Positions 9,737-21,855 are shown, counted from the first letter of the stretch. The stretch: DNA of 64,000 nucleotides from Oceanimonas sp. GK1 (GCF_000243075.1 NC_016745.1:1629001-1693000), one strand, 5' to 3'. Notes: generated by a model not told the origin, from the sequence alone. Program-made: numbers and translations.

Positions 9737-11235
9737 GCCATTTCCTCTTGTTGCGCCTGGCTCACGGCGGCGGCCAGCAGTTGTTCCTGAGTGGCCTCGG
9801 CGGCCTCGAATTCACCGGTAATGCGCCCTTCGTGCATTACCATGATGCGATCACTGATGCCCAATACTTCCGGCATGTCGGAGGACAGCAGCAATATGGC
9901 CATGCCCTGTTGCTTGAAGCGGTTGATCAGCTGATAGATTTCTTTTTTGGCGCCCACGTCCACGCCCCGGGTGGGCTCGTCCAGGATCAGCACTTTGGGC
10001 TGGGTCATCAGTCCTTTGGCGATGGCCACCTTTTGCTGATTACCGCCGGAGAGGTTGCCGATAAGCTGCTCGCGCCCGGGGGTCTTGATGTTGAACAGCC
10101 GAATGAATTCGTCCACCGCGTGGCGTTCGGCGCCGTGATCGAGCTGGGGCCCCTTGCTGAACTCGGCCAGCGCCGACAGGCTCATGTTGGCCAGCACCGA
10201 CAGCCCCAGCACCAGGCCGTCGCCCTTGCGGTCTTCGGAGATGTAGGCGATGCCCGCCTCCAGCCCCTGGTGGGGGGTCGTGGCGTGGTAGGGCTGGCCC
10301 GCCAGGGTGACGGTGCCGCCGTTACGGGGCAGGGCGCCATAGAGAATGCGCGCCAGCTCGGTGCGACCGGCGCCCATCAGCCCGGAGAAGCCGAGAATTT
10401 CGCCTTCCTTCAGGGTAAAGCTGACGTGCTTGACGCCGGGGCCGGAAAGTCCTTCTACCCGCAGCACTTCCTTGCCAGCGGGCACGGCCAGGCGCGGATA
10501 CTGCTCATCCAGCCGGCGGCCCACCATCATTTCAATCAGCCGATCCTCGTCGATGTCGGCCACCGCTTGCTCGCCAATCCACTTGCCGTCGCGCAGCACG
10601 GTAATGCGATCGCAGATTTCGAAAATCTCCGCCAGCCGGTGGGAGATATAGACGATGCCGCAGCCGGACTGGCGCAGCTCTTCTATCACCCGGAACAGGG
10701 CCCGGGTTTCGGTGTCGGTCAGGGCATCGGTGGGCTCGTCCATGATGATGACATCGGCGTTGAACGACAGCGCCTTGGCGATTTCCACCATTTGCTGAGC
10801 GCCAATGCTCAAATCGCCCACTCGGGTTTTGGGAGAGTGCCTGATCTGCAACCGGTCCAGCAGGCCCTGCGCACCGGCATAGAGCCGGCGCCAGTCGATG
10901 TTGCCGAAGGCGCCGATCGGCTCCCGTCCGAGAAAGATGTTTTCCGCGATGGTCAGCTCCGGCAGCAGGTTCAGCTCCTGATGAATAATGCCGATGCCGG
11001 CCTGCTGCGACTCGCGCGGGCCTTTAAAACGGCGAGCTTCCCCCCGGTAGCAAATGGTGCCGGCATCGGCCTGGTAAATGCCGGTAAGCACCTTCATCAG
11101 GGTGGATTTGCCGGCGCCGTTTTCACCCATCAGGGCCATTACCTGGCCCGAATAGACATTGAGGCCGGCCTGATCCAGCGCCTTGACGCCGGGAAAGGCC
11201 TTGTCGATGCCGGAAAGAGACAATATCGGGTTCAT
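9733..11235 (-). CDS. rbsA: Ribose ABC transporter, tandem ATPase
   Basis: Energises ribose import. The 500-residue protein carries two ABC domains. The first has Walker [10 protein letters not shown], signature [15 protein letters not shown] and Walker [12 protein letters not shown]. The second has a degenerate Walker A (GLMGAGRTE) but an intact signature [16 protein letters not shown] and Walker [10 protein letters not shown]. One degenerate site is normal in sugar-importer ATPases of this family. The start at 11235 (after TGAGGAAAACC) matches the family; a longer frame to 11292 runs into rbsD and is not needed. It is 8 bases from the rbsD stop. Confidence 0.95.
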   Translation of the reverse strand: MNPILSLSGIDKAFPGVKALDQAGLNVYSGQVMALMGENGAGKSTLMKVLTGIYQADAGTICYRGEARRFKGPRESQQAGIGIIHQELNLLPELTIAENIFLGREPIGAFGNIDWRRLYAGAQGLLDRLQIRHSPKTRVGDLSIGAQQMVEIAKALSFNADVIIMDEPTDALTDTETRALFRVIEELRQSGCGIVYISHRLAEIFEICDRITVLRDGKWIGEQAVADIDEDRLIEMMVGRRLDEQYPRLAVPAGKEVLRVEGLSGPGVKHVSFTLKEGEILGFSGLMGAGRTELARILYGALPRNGGTVTLAGQPYHATTPHQGLEAGIAYISEDRKGDGLVLGLSVLANMSLSALAEFSKGPQLDHGAERHAVDEFIRLFNIKTPGREQLIGNLSGGNQQKVAIAKGLMTQPKVLILDEPTRGVDVGAKKEIYQLINRFKQQGMAILLLSSDMPEVLGISDRIMVMHEGRITGEFEAAEATQEQLLAAAVSQAQQEEMA

Positions 11236-11243
11236 GGTTTTCC

Positions 11244-11663
11244 TCAGAAGGGCACGCCGGCGCACAGAATAAGATTGGCGTAGGGCGTGCATTCACCGGT
11301 GCGGATCACGGCCCGGCTGTGGCCGTTGCGGCCCTTGAACTCGGCATGGCTGAGATAACGGACGGCAATGTCGCGTCCCTGATCATGGGCGGCTTCGGCC
11401 ATTTGCGCCAGCAGGCGCCGGTGCAGCTCGGGGCTCGCCGTTTTGATTTCTTCCGCCAGTACTACCGCCTCCAGCTGCAGCTCGGTGAGCAGGGCGGCAA
11501 GGGTGTCTTCAAGGCCCGGCAGGCCTGGGCTCACCGCCAGATCGATACGTTCCACTCCCGGGGGCACCGGCAGGCCGGCATCCCCCAGGGTGATTTCGTC
11601 GGTATGGCCCAGGCTTGCCACCAGGGCGGAGAGGTGGCTGTTCAGCAGAGTGGTTTTTTTCAC
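11244..11663 (-). CDS. rbsD: D-ribose pyranase
   Basis: Interconverts the pyranose and furanose forms of ribose so that ribokinase gets its substrate. The 139-residue protein shows [24 protein letters not shown] with the catalytic His in [16 protein letters not shown], and the C-terminal [26 protein letters not shown]. It is the first gene of the rbs operon and has a LacI-type palindrome about 57 bases upstream. Confidence 0.96.
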   Translation of the reverse strand: MKKTTLLNSHLSALVASLGHTDEITLGDAGLPVPPGVERIDLAVSPGLPGLEDTLAALLTELQLEAVVLAEEIKTASPELHRRLLAQMAEAAHDQGRDIAVRYLSHAEFKGRNGHSRAVIRTGECTPYANLILCAGVPF

Positions 11664-11719
11664 GGCGGCGCCTTGCTTTAGGGAGAAGCAGCTTCTCCTG
11701 ATTAACCGAAAAATAACTG

Positions 11720-11734
11720 GCGAAACGGTTACGC
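11720..11734 (-). promoter_or_regulatory. Candidate RbsR operator upstream of rbsD
   Basis: The 15-base sequence GCGAAACGGTTACGC is an imperfect palindrome (six of seven arm positions pair around a central G). It resembles LacI-family operators, with GCGAAAC and GTTACGC half-sites. A second partly symmetric AAACG-containing stretch (11732-11744) overlaps it. The location, about 57-71 bases before rbsD, is where a repressor would cover the promoter. Assignment to RbsR is inferred from position. Confidence 0.5.
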
Positions 11735-11825
11735 AAACGATTCGATGGCGGGATTTTAGGTAAAAACCGCGATAATGTTAGGCGAATATCTGCCGTGAAT
11801 TGAAAACTGTGATCCGGGTCAAGTT

Positions 11826-11856
11826 TTGACGTTGTACCTGCCGGGCGGGTTATATT
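11826..11856 (+). promoter_or_regulatory. Candidate sigma-70 promoter for miaE
   Basis: TTGACG (11826-11831) and TATATT (11851-11856), or TTATAT one base earlier, are separated by 18-19 bases, about 105 bases before the miaE start. The spacing is on the long side. The rest of 11664-11961 holds the rbs promoter region and no gene that I can support. Confidence 0.35.
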
Positions 11857-11961
11857 CGTTCGAAACCTGTGCAGCCCGGGCAGGAAAAATACCGGCCCGA
11901 GGCTGTCTGGGGCGGAGCGAATTGGTACACTGCGGGCCGCCGTTTTTGCACCGAACAGGTA

Positions 11962-12738
11962 ATGATTGTGACTGCCAGCCCGTTAACCCCCGAATTCAAC
12001 ACCCTGCTTGCCCCCATCCATGACTTTCTGCACTGCGCCACCCCTGAGGCGTGGATAGCCGAGGCGCGCCAGCCCGCGCGGCTGGCGGTGCTGCTGGTGG
12101 ATCACGCCAACTGCGAGATGAAGGCGGCGATGAGCGCCCACAGCCTGGTGCGCCGCTACTGCCTGCCGAGGGACAAGCGCAAGCTGCTGCCCAATCTCGA
12201 CTTTTACAAGTCCCTCGATGCCCTGCCGGAAAAGGGCGAGGTGCTGGGCAAGCAGACCCTGCTGGGGGACAACCGCCGAGTGTTCGACGAGCTGGCCAAG
12301 AACGATCTGCTGGTGAAGATGGTACGGCTTATTCAGGAAGAGCTGCACCATTTCGAGCAGGTGCTGGAAATCATGGCCGCCCGCAAGGTGCCTTACGACA
12401 CCCTGTCGGCGTCCCGCTACGCCAAGGGGCTGCTGGCCCATGTGCGCACCCATGAGCCGGCGGCCATCGTCGATCGGCTGATCATCGGCGCCTATATCGA
12501 AGCCCGCTCCTGCGAGCGCTTTGCTCAATTGGCGCCGTTTCTGGATGAGGAGCTGAGCCGGTTTTATGTGTCGCTGCTGCGCTCGGAAGCCCGTCACTAC
12601 CGGGACTACTTGGTGCTGGCCCGGGATTATGCCGGGGAAAGTATCGATGATCGGGTGGCGTTTTTTGGTGAGCAGGAAGCGGCGCTGATACAAGCCCCCG
12701 ACTCCCTGTTTCGTTTTCACAGCGGCGTGCCGGCCTGA
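11962..12738 (+). CDS. miaE: tRNA-(ms2io6A37) hydroxylase MiaE
   Basis: Diiron monooxygenase that hydroxylates the isopentenyl group of 2-methylthio-N6-isopentenyladenosine at tRNA position 37. The 258-residue protein carries ferritin-like iron-ligand motifs: QEELHHFEQV (residues 125-134), YIEARSCERF (178-187) and SEARHYRDY (208-216). The start at 11962 is preferred because the family begins close to PEFNTLLAPIHDFL; a 31-codon upstream extension looks non-coding. It converges on sapF and appears monocistronic. Confidence 0.9.
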   Translation: MIVTASPLTPEFNTLLAPIHDFLHCATPEAWIAEARQPARLAVLLVDHANCEMKAAMSAHSLVRRYCLPRDKRKLLPNLDFYKSLDALPEKGEVLGKQTLLGDNRRVFDELAKNDLLVKMVRLIQEELHHFEQVLEIMAARKVPYDTLSASRYAKGLLAHVRTHEPAAIVDRLIIGAYIEARSCERFAQLAPFLDEELSRFYVSLLRSEARHYRDYLVLARDYAGESIDDRVAFFGEQEAALIQAPDSLFRFHSGVPA

Positions 12739-12766
12739 CTTAAGCTCCGGGCCGCTCGCGCTTTCA

Positions 12767-13564
12767 TTATTTCGGTGGCTGCCAGCGGTATTCGTTGTTG
12801 TAGCTTTGCAGCAGGCGCGCGGCCTGTTCGCTTTGAGGGTGATTGAGCACCTTGTGGCTGGGGCCGGCTTCCACCACGTGGCCCTCGTGCATCAGGATCA
12901 CCTGATCGCTGATATGACGTACCACCCCCAGATCGTTGGCCACCAGCACGTAAGACAGCCCCAGGTTTTGCTGCAGGCTCAGCAGCAGGTTGATGATCTG
13001 GGAGCGCACCGAAATGTCGAGGTTGGAGATGGCCTCGTCGGCCACAATGATGCTGGGGGAGAGGATCAGGGCCCGGGCCAGGGCCACCCGCTGCTTTTGG
13101 CCGGTGGAGATCATCTGCGGATAGAAATGGTAGTGATCCGGCAGCAGCCCCACCATGCGCAGGGTATCCATCACCAGCGCCTCGCGCTGCTCGGCATCCA
13201 GATCGGTGTTCAGCTGCAGGGGAGCATCCAGGATCTGCCCGATGCGGTTACGCGGGTTGAGCGCGGTGTTGGGATCCTGAAAAATCATGCGGATCAGCTG
13301 GCAGCGTTTCTTGTAATCCCCGGCCTCGATTTTTTCCCCGTCAATAAAAATGCTGCCCTGGGTGGGCGGCAGCACCCCGGCCAGCACCTTGGCCAGGCTG
13401 CTCTTGCCCGAGCCCGCATCGCCCATCAGCGCCAGGGTCTGGCCCCGCTCCAGGGTGAACGACAGCGGGTGAAAGGCGGTTTTCACGGTCTTGCGAAACA
13501 GCCCGGTGTGGTTGACGAATACCTTGCTGAGGTTGTCCACCTTGAGCAGCGGGGCGCGGATCAT
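12767..13564 (-). CDS. sapF: SapF, ABC transporter ATPase
   Basis: Second ATPase of the Sap transporter (peptide/nickel/opine type). The 265-residue protein has Walker [10 protein letters not shown] near residue 46, Q-loop [12 protein letters not shown], signature [16 protein letters not shown] and Walker [13 protein letters not shown]. The signature reads STGQ rather than the usual LSGGQ, as in other SapF proteins. Start overlaps the sapD stop by four bases (ATGA). It is the last gene of pspF-sapABCDF. Confidence 0.93.
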   Translation of the reverse strand: MIRAPLLKVDNLSKVFVNHTGLFRKTVKTAFHPLSFTLERGQTLALMGDAGSGKSSLAKVLAGVLPPTQGSIFIDGEKIEAGDYKKRCQLIRMIFQDPNTALNPRNRIGQILDAPLQLNTDLDAEQREALVMDTLRMVGLLPDHYHFYPQMISTGQKQRVALARALILSPSIIVADEAISNLDISVRSQIINLLLSLQQNLGLSYVLVANDLGVVRHISDQVILMHEGHVVEAGPSHKVLNHPQSEQAARLLQSYNNEYRWQPPK

Positions 13565-14562
13565 TTGTGTTTTTTCTCCGGCATGTTGAGGGGGAAGTGG
13601 CAGTAATAGCTCTGCCCCTTGTATTTGGCCAGCGGCGGGGTGATCACGCATTGCTTCTGCGCCCGGGGGCAGCGGGGTCCCAGCCGGCAGCCGATAGGCA
13701 GGCTTTGCAACGGCGGAATGGCGCCCGGCAGGGTATTGAGCCGGGACTTGTGGGGCAGGTTGCCACCGAGATCCGGCATCATTTGCAGCAGGGCATCGGT
13801 GTAGGGGTGGTGGGGCCGGGACAGCAGTTGATCCCGGGTGCCCGACTCCACCGCCTGGCCGCAGTACATGACGGTAATGTTGTGGGTGAGCTGGGCAAAG
13901 CTGGTGATGTCGTTGCCAATCAGCAAAATGGTGGTGCCCGACAGCTTGTTGACCCGCTCCAGCAGCCGGAATATCTGAGCCTGGTTGGTGGCCTCCATGG
14001 CGTTGGTGGGCTCGTCGGCCACCAGCAGCTTGGGCTGGTTGGCAATGGCCATGGCAATCATCACCTTCTGGCATTCGCCGTCGGAGAGCTGAAAGGGGTA
14101 GGCGTTCATCACCATTTTGTGATCCCGAATGCCCACCCGGTGCAGCAGGCCAATGGCCTGGGTGCGGCGCCAGTGCCAGCGCTGCCACCACTTGCCCCGA
14201 AAGCTGCGGGCGGGAATGGCCTCCACCAGCTGGGCGCCGATCTTCTCCGACGGATCCAGGCTGGTGGACGGCTCCTGAAAGATCATGGCCATGTCCCGAC
14301 CCATCAGCAGCCGGCGCTCTTTGGCAGACAGGCTTTGCAGGTCCACGTTGTCCAGGTACATGCGGTCGGCGGTCACCCGCCAGGTGTCCCGCTCAATGCC
14401 GACGATGGTCTGGGCCACCAGGCTCTTGCCTGAGCCCGACTCGCCCACCAGGCCGCGGATTTCGCCTTCGGCCAGGGTCAGGCTGAACTTGTCCACCGCC
14501 TTGACCATGCCCTGGGGGGTGTCGATTTCAATGGTGAGATTGCGAATATCCAGCAGCGGCAT
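13561..14562 (-). CDS. sapD: SapD, ABC transporter ATPase
   Basis: First ATPase of the Sap transporter. The 333-residue protein has Walker [10 protein letters not shown] (residues 39-47), [17 protein letters not shown], the signature region [19 protein letters not shown] (modified from LSGGQ), Walker [13 protein letters not shown], and the C-terminal oligopeptide-ABC extension with the Cys pattern C(R)[12 protein letters not shown] near residue 293-305, typical of the DppD/OppD group. Start overlaps the sapC stop by one base. Confidence 0.93.
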   Translation of the reverse strand: MPLLDIRNLTIEIDTPQGMVKAVDKFSLTLAEGEIRGLVGESGSGKSLVAQTIVGIERDTWRVTADRMYLDNVDLQSLSAKERRLLMGRDMAMIFQEPSTSLDPSEKIGAQLVEAIPARSFRGKWWQRWHWRRTQAIGLLHRVGIRDHKMVMNAYPFQLSDGECQKVMIAMAIANQPKLLVADEPTNAMEATNQAQIFRLLERVNKLSGTTILLIGNDITSFAQLTHNITVMYCGQAVESGTRDQLLSRPHHPYTDALLQMMPDLGGNLPHKSRLNTLPGAIPPLQSLPIGCRLGPRCPRAQKQCVITPPLAKYKGQSYYCHFPLNMPEKKHK

Positions 14563-15438
14563 CAGTCCATCACCTCGTTAATGGCCTGGCGCAGGCCTTC
14601 CCCCACCATGTTCACCACCAGCACGCTGAACAGGATGGCCAGCCCCGGCAGGGTCACGGTCCAGGGCGCCAGAAACACCAGATCCATGGCGTCGGACAGC
14701 ATGGCTCCCCATTCCGGCCGGGGGGGCTGGGCGCCGAGACCGAGAAAGCCCACGGCGGTAATGTCGAGCATGGCCGCCGACAGCGCCCTGGTGGTCTGGC
14801 TCACCAGGGTATCACTCAGGTTGGGCACAATACCAAAGCGCAGAATACGCCAGGCGTTGCCCCCGTCCAGGCGAATGGCGGTGATGTATTCCTTCTGCAT
14901 TTCTTCCGACACCGCGTTATAGGTGGCGCGGATGTACTGGGGAATGAGCGCCAGGGTAATGGCGATCAGGGTGTTGAACAGGCCGGGGCCGAGAATGGCC
15001 ACGAAGATGATGGCCAGCAGCAGCGAGGGAATCGACAGCAGGGTGTCGAGCAGATGGTTAAGAATGCTGCCTTTCAGGCCCCGGCTCATGCCCCCGAGAA
15101 TGCCGATGGCGCTGCCGGTAAAGAGCGCCACCACCACAATCAGCACGGCGTTGCCAAAGGTCAGCCGGGCGCCGTTAATCAGCCGGGAGAGCATGTCCCG
15201 GCCCAGATCATCGGTGCCGAGAAAGAAGTCGACATTGCCCGCATCGGCCCAGGACGGCGGCAGCAGCAGGGCCTCATTGAACTGTTCATAGGGGGCATAG
15301 GGGGCGAGCCAGGGGCCGAGCAGGGTCAGGGTGCACAATATGCCGAGCCCCCACAGGCCCACCATGGCCAGGGTGTTCTGGCGAAACAGCTGCCAGGCCC
15401 GCTCCCGGGGCGAGCGGACGTGCAGCTCGGGATAGATG

Positions 15439-15455
<17 letters not shown>
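14562..15455 (-). CDS. sapC: SapC, ABC transporter permease
   Basis: Inner-membrane permease of the DppC type (297 residues, about six helices). Visible features are the N-terminal OppC-like region [18 protein letters not shown], the extracytoplasmic loop with [22 protein letters not shown], and the EAA loop [23 protein letters not shown]. It overlaps the end of sapB by 17 bases. Confidence 0.93.
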
Positions 15456-16401
<946 letters not shown>

Positions 16402-16403
16402 GG

Positions 16404-18002
16404 CTATTCCTTCCAGGCCTGGCGCAGGGCCACGCCGCCATAGGGGCGCAGTTGCAGGCCGTTGACCGTCTGCCGGTGGGCCTGTTGCTTGAGGGTATGG
16501 TTAAGGGGGATCAGCGGCATGTCCAGCTGCACGATTTCCTGGGCGCGGTGGTAGTAGCCGATGCGCTCGCTCAGGTTGGGAGCGGTAAGGGCCGCCGCCA
16601 GCTGTTGTTCAAACAGCGGATGGCACCAGCGGGTGGCGTTGGTACCGGTGGCGATGGCCTGGCAGCTCAGCAGATTGTGCAGCATGTTGTCGGGATCCGG
16701 GGTGTCGGCAGACCAGCCGGTGAGCACCGCGTCCTGCTGGCCGGCCATCAGCTCCCGGCGCAGTATTTGCTCCTCCAGGCTTTGCAGCCGCACGCGAATG
16801 CCGAGCTCTCCCAGCCGGCGCTGGATAAGCTGGCCGGTTTTGAGGCTGTCGGGATTGTAGCTGCGCGCGCCCGACGGCACCAGCAGGGTCATGGCAAAGC
16901 CGTTTTCCAGCCCGGCCTGGGCCAGCAGCCAGCGGGCGCGGTCGGTGTCGGGCAGCGGCATCACCAGGTTGGGGTGGTAGCCCCAGGACACCGGCGGCAG
17001 CACCGACTCGGCCGAATAGCCGATGCCGAAATACACCGCCTGCAGAATGTCATCGCGAGACAGCGCCAGGGCCAGGGCCCGGCGCACCCGGACATCATCA
17101 AAAGGCGCCTTTGTGGTGTTGAGTGCCAGTACCGAAATATTCATGCCGGTGGCCTGATCCAACACCAGTTCCGGGTGAGACTTAATAACCGCCATCTGGC
17201 TGGCGCCCGGATGGGCCATGACATCGCACTCACCGGTGAGCAGTTTGGCCAGCCGTTTCGACGACTTGGGGGTGATGTCGAACACCAGCTGGGCCAGCTG
17301 GACCTCGCCGCGCCAGTAGCCGGGGTGGCGGTAATAGCGGATAAAGTCGTCAATGCGGTACTGGGCCAGCAAAAAGGGGCCCGTGCCCACCGGCTGCTGA
17401 TCCAGGCGCTCGGGCGTGCCCGCGGCCAGCAGCCGGGCGGCGTATTCCGCCGACAGGATCACGCCGTAGTCGGTGGCCAGGTTGGTGATGAAGGTGGCAT
17501 CGGGGCGGCTCAGCACAAATTCCACTTCCCGCGGCCCCAGCGCCTTCACTTCGGTAATGAGCGTGCTCAGGCCAATGCTGTCGAAAAAGGGATAATGGCC
17601 GCCGCTGACTCCATGATAGGGGTGGGTTTTGTCGATCAGCCGTTGATAGCTGAACACCACATCGTCGGCGTTCAGCGGCCGGGTGGGAGTAAACCAGTCG
17701 GTATGGTGAAACTGCACCCCGGGGCGCAGGGTAAAGCGGTAACGCAGGCCGTCGTCACTGCGGCGCCAGCTCAGCGCCAGAGCCGGTTCCGGCTGCAGGG
17801 TGTCGGGGTTGATGTCCAGCAGCCGGTCATAAAGCTGGTGGGCGGTGGCGTCCAGGGTCTGGGTGGAAGCGGCCAGCTGCGGGTTGAAGGTGAGGGGAGC
17901 GCCTTCCGCGCAGTAAAGCAGGCTTTCTTTTGCCAGTTGTCGGTCACTGCCGTCGCACCCTGCCAGCAGCAGGGCGGTGAGCCAGCATAGCCAGAAACGC
18001 AT
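16404..18002 (-). CDS. sapA: SapA, periplasmic substrate-binding lipoprotein
   Basis: Family-5 extracellular solute-binding protein (532 residues) for the Sap ABC transporter. The N-terminus has a lipobox LLLAGC with Cys16 as the lipid-modified residue and Asp17 at +2, which by the E. coli Lol rule would keep it on the inner membrane. The body shows DATAHQLYDRLLDIN, LALSWRRSDDGLRYRFTLRPGV, and the family pattern DDVVFSYQRL. It begins two bases after the pspF stop, so pspF and sapA must share a transcript. Binding specificity cannot be read from sequence. Confidence 0.92.
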   Translation of the reverse strand: MRFWLCWLTALLLAGCDGSDRQLAKESLLYCAEGAPLTFNPQLAASTQTLDATAHQLYDRLLDINPDTLQPEPALALSWRRSDDGLRYRFTLRPGVQFHHTDWFTPTRPLNADDVVFSYQRLIDKTHPYHGVSGGHYPFFDSIGLSTLITEVKALGPREVEFVLSRPDATFITNLATDYGVILSAEYAARLLAAGTPERLDQQPVGTGPFLLAQYRIDDFIRYYRHPGYWRGEVQLAQLVFDITPKSSKRLAKLLTGECDVMAHPGASQMAVIKSHPELVLDQATGMNISVLALNTTKAPFDDVRVRRALALALSRDDILQAVYFGIGYSAESVLPPVSWGYHPNLVMPLPDTDRARWLLAQAGLENGFAMTLLVPSGARSYNPDSLKTGQLIQRRLGELGIRVRLQSLEEQILRRELMAGQQDAVLTGWSADTPDPDNMLHNLLSCQAIATGTNATRWCHPLFEQQLAAALTAPNLSERIGYYHRAQEIVQLDMPLIPLNHTLKQQAHRQTVNGLQLRPYGGVALRQAWKE

Positions 18003-18004
18003 GT

Positions 18005-18991
<987 letters not shown>

Positions 18992-19104
18992 AAAGGCTAC
19001 ACTTTGGTTAATTTCGCCAAATAGTAGTTTTTTTTGCCATGCCTGGCCACTTAAAACCGGGGCTGTGACGTCTTCCGCCCAGGCTGGGCGCGCCTTGTGA
19101 AGGC

Positions 19105-19120
19105 TGGCACGAACCTTGTA
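19105..19120 (+). promoter_or_regulatory. Sigma-54 (-24/-12) promoter of the psp operon
   Basis: TGGCACGAACCTTGTA matches the sigma-54 consensus TGGCAC-N5-TTGC(A/T) at all key positions except that -12 reads GT instead of GC. It is 57 bases upstream of the pspA start and downstream of pspF, which encodes the matching activator. Roughly 110 bases between the two genes are available for PspF binding. Confidence 0.8.
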
Positions 19121-19176
19121 TTGATCAGGGCCAAGACACGGGCAGTCCGCCCGTGGTTTCATCAAGGAGACGCCTC

Positions 19177-19845
19177 ATGAGCATATTTTCCAGAATGGCC
19201 GATATCATTAATGCCAACCTCAACTCCCTGCTCGACAAGGCAGAGGATCCGGAAAAAATGGTGCGACTGATCATTCAGGAGATGGAAGACGAGCTGGTGC
19301 GCGAGCGCTCCAACCTGGCCCGTTTTCTGGCCGAGAAAAAGGATCTGCTGCGCCAGATTGAACGCCACCGGGAGCGGGTGGAAGAATGGCAGGGCAAGGC
19401 CGAGCTGGCGCTGACCAAGCAGCGGGAAGATCTGGCCCGGGCCGCGCTGCTGGAGAAGAAAAAGCAAAGCGAGCTGCTCACCGCCCTGGAGCAGGAATGC
19501 ACCGTGGTGGAGGAGAGCATGAACAAGCTTTCCGACGCCATTGCCAAGCTGGAAGCCAAGCTGGGTGACGCCCGGGCCCGCCAGCAGGCCATGCAGCTGC
19601 GCCAGCAAAGCGCCCAGAGCCGCATCAAGGTACAGGAGCGGGTACGCCGCAGTGAAAGCTCGGCGGCCATCGACAAGTTCGATCGCATGGAGCGCAAAAT
19701 CGACGAACTGGAAGCCCGGGCCGATCTCTACAGCCAGAGCAAGGGCCTGGATCAGGAATTTGCCGAGCTGGAAGTGGACGATGCCATCAGCAAGGAGCTG
19801 GAGCGGCTCAAGGCAAAAATGCATGATGACAAGGAGCAGCAATGA
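19177..19845 (+). CDS. pspA: PspA, phage shock protein A
   Basis: Peripheral membrane protein of the PspA/Vipp1 (ESCRT-III-like) family. It binds PspF in unstressed cells and, when freed, assembles on damaged inner membrane. The 222-residue sequence begins MSIFSRMADIINANLNSLLD, has the amphipathic N-terminal helix followed by nearly continuous coiled coil (QIERHRERVEEWQGKAELAL) and ends in the family C-terminal helix. The start at 19177 has AAGGAG nine bases upstream. A sigma-54-type promoter precedes it. Confidence 0.97.
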   Translation: MSIFSRMADIINANLNSLLDKAEDPEKMVRLIIQEMEDELVRERSNLARFLAEKKDLLRQIERHRERVEEWQGKAELALTKQREDLARAALLEKKKQSELLTALEQECTVVEESMNKLSDAIAKLEAKLGDARARQQAMQLRQQSAQSRIKVQERVRRSESSAAIDKFDRMERKIDELEARADLYSQSKGLDQEFAELEVDDAISKELERLKAKMHDDKEQQ

Positions 19846-20075
19846 CCGAACTGGCCTGGGCCCTGGTGGCCCCGTTAAACATTTTTCTGTTTCTGGTGGT
19901 GCCCATCTGGCTGGTGCTGCACTATCGCAGCAAGCGCCGGCTGGATGAAGGCCTGGACGACAACGCCCGCACTCGCCTGGAGCAGGCCCTGCAACAATCC
20001 GAGCAGCTGGCCGAGCGGGTCGAGACCCTGGAGCGGCTGCTGGATCAGGAGGTGCCCGAATGGCGTCGACGCTGA
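19842..20075 (+). CDS. pspB: PspB, phage shock protein B
   Basis: Small inner-membrane regulator (77 residues) that relays stress to PspA-PspF together with PspC. One N-terminal transmembrane helix (LNIFLFLVVPIWLVLHY) is followed by a charged coiled coil with LEQALQQSEQLAERVETLERLL. Start overlaps the pspA stop by four bases (ATGA). Confidence 0.95.
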   Translation: MTELAWALVAPLNIFLFLVVPIWLVLHYRSKRRLDEGLDDNARTRLEQALQQSEQLAERVETLERLLDQEVPEWRRR

Positions 20076-20455
20076 TTAACCTTTATCGTGACAAGCGCAA
20101 CGGCAAACTGGGCGGCGTGTGCGCCGGCATTGCCCGGCGGCTGGAGGTGGAGCCCTGGCTGGTGCGGGTGCTGGCCATTACCGGCCTGCTGTTTGCCAGC
20201 TTTCTGACCCTGGTGCTGTATATCGCCGCCTGGCTGTTGCTGGACGATCTGCCCCGGGAGCAGCAGGCGCCGGCGCATCAGGAGCACGTCAAGGCCGCCG
20301 GCTGGCGTTCCGGGCTGGCGCCCAGAGAGGCACTGGAGCGGCTGGAAAGCCGGCTGGCGCGGCTTAACGGCCGGGTCGCCGCCATGGAGCGGCTGATCAC
20401 CTCCGGCGAGTTTCGCCTGCGACGACAATTCAATGATCTGCGCGAGGACAAATGA
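20060..20455 (+). CDS. pspC: PspC, phage shock protein C
   Basis: Inner-membrane partner of PspB (131 residues). The PspC domain is evident: LYRDKRNGKLGGVCAGIARRL, then the hydrophobic segment VRVLAITGLLFASFLTLVLYIAAWLLL and a C-terminal leucine-rich coiled coil (LESRLARLNGRVAAMERL). It overlaps pspB by 16 bases. No pspD or pspE follows; the next genes are ycjX and ycjF, which are commonly psp-linked. Confidence 0.95.
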   Translation: MASTLINLYRDKRNGKLGGVCAGIARRLEVEPWLVRVLAITGLLFASFLTLVLYIAAWLLLDDLPREQQAPAHQEHVKAAGWRSGLAPREALERLESRLARLNGRVAAMERLITSGEFRLRRQFNDLREDK

Positions 20456-21855
20456 ACAAAACGGCCCTTCGGCAGTGGCGCAACAAGGCCGAATCCTGGG
20501 TACAGCGGGGGCTGGACCGCCGGCTGCGGCTGGCGGTCACCGGCCTGAGCCGCAGCGGCAAGACCGCCTTTATTACCAGCCTGGTCAACCAGCTGGAGCA
20601 TGCCGGGCTGGATGCCCTTCTGCCGCACTGGCCGCCGGCGGCAGAAGGGCGCCTGCTGGGCAGCCAGCGGGTACCCGGCCGTCATCATCATGTGCCTGCC
20701 TTTGGTTACGAGGCGGCCCTGAGTCAGCTGTCGGCCAACCCGCCCCACTGGCCCGAGCCCACCCGGGGCATCAGTGAAATCACTCTCGCCATTCGTTACT
20801 GCCCCAAAAACCGGCTCAAGCGCCGGCTGCAGGACACCGCCACCCTTTACTTGGAGCTGGTGGACTATCCCGGTGAATGGCTGCTCGACCTGCCGCTGTT
20901 GTCCATGAGTTATGCCGACTGGAGCGCCCAGCAGCGCGAACTGCTGCGCACCCCGGCACTGGCCGCGCTGGCCCGGCCCTGGCTCGATGCCGGCAAGCTC
21001 ATTGCCCCCGACCACCCCGCCGATGATGCGGTGCTGGCGCCCCTGGCGGCGGCCTACACCCAGTGGCTGCACGACATCAAGCGCGAATGCGGCGCCTATC
21101 TGGTGCAGCCGGGCCGGTTTATTCTGCCCGGGGAATACCAGGGCGCGCCCATGCTGCAGTTTGTGCCCTGGGTATGGGGCGAGGTGGCGGCAGGGCTCAA
21201 CGAGCAGCACCATTACGGCATGATGGAAACCCGTTTCGAGCACTATAAAAAGCACCTGGTGGCGGGGTTCTACCGGGAGCATTTCGCCGGTTTCGATCGC
21301 CAAATAGTGCTGGTGGACTGCTTGAGTGCCCTCAACCGCGGCCCCGACAGCTTTGCGGATCTGGGCCGGGCGGTGAATGCCATCGTACAGAGCTTTGACT
21401 ATGGCAAAACCGGCTGGTGGCGGCGCTTGTTTGCGCCCCGCATCGACCGGCTGCTGTTTGCCGCCACCAAGGCCGATCACCTGACCCCGGATCAGCACGG
21501 CCGGCTGACGAGCCTGCTTGCCACCCTGGTACGGGGTGGCCACCGTCATGCGAGGCTCTCGGGCATCGACATCGAGACCCTGGCGCTGGCCTCCATCAAG
21601 GCCACCACCAGCGGCACGGTGAGCTACCAGGGCGACACCATTCCGGCCCTGCAGGGCCGACGCCTGGAGAGCGGCGAGCCGGTGACCCTGTATCCGGGCG
21701 AGGTACCGGAAAGCCTGCCCGACGCCGGTTTCTGGCAGCATCAGGGTTTTGACTTTACCGACTTCGCCCCGCCCGGCTGGCAGCCGGAGCAGCCATTGCC
21801 CCATCTGCGCCTGGACCGGGCGCTGGCCTTTTTACTGGGAGACAAACTCGCGTGA
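20452..21855 (+). CDS. ycjX: YcjX family P-loop protein
   Basis: A 467-residue protein of the YcjX/DUF463 family, predicted nucleotide-binding (Walker A GLSRSGKTA near residue 32-40). Family signatures include LELVDYPGEWLLDLPLL, FGYEAAL, FARPWLDA-like AALARPWLDAGKL, and the acidic EPVTLYPGEVPE near the end. Function is unproven, but ycjX-ycjF travel with pspABC and respond to the same stress. Start overlaps the pspC stop (ATGA). Confidence 0.92.
   Translation: MNKTALRQWRNKAESWVQRGLDRRLRLAVTGLSRSGKTAFITSLVNQLEHAGLDALLPHWPPAAEGRLLGSQRVPGRHHHVPAFGYEAALSQLSANPPHWPEPTRGISEITLAIRYCPKNRLKRRLQDTATLYLELVDYPGEWLLDLPLLSMSYADWSAQQRELLRTPALAALARPWLDAGKLIAPDHPADDAVLAPLAAAYTQWLHDIKRECGAYLVQPGRFILPGEYQGAPMLQFVPWVWGEVAAGLNEQHHYGMMETRFEHYKKHLVAGFYREHFAGFDRQIVLVDCLSALNRGPDSFADLGRAVNAIVQSFDYGKTGWWRRLFAPRIDRLLFAATKADHLTPDQHGRLTSLLATLVRGGHRHARLSGIDIETLALASIKATTSGTVSYQGDTIPALQGRRLESGEPVTLYPGEVPESLPDAGFWQHQGFDFTDFAPPGWQPEQPLPHLRLDRALAFLLGDKLA

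Noticed and set aside
12767-14191. A longer SapF frame that would fuse 209 residues upstream
   Set aside because: The extra residues are sapD read in another frame; the real SapF begins at 13564 with a normal family N-terminus.
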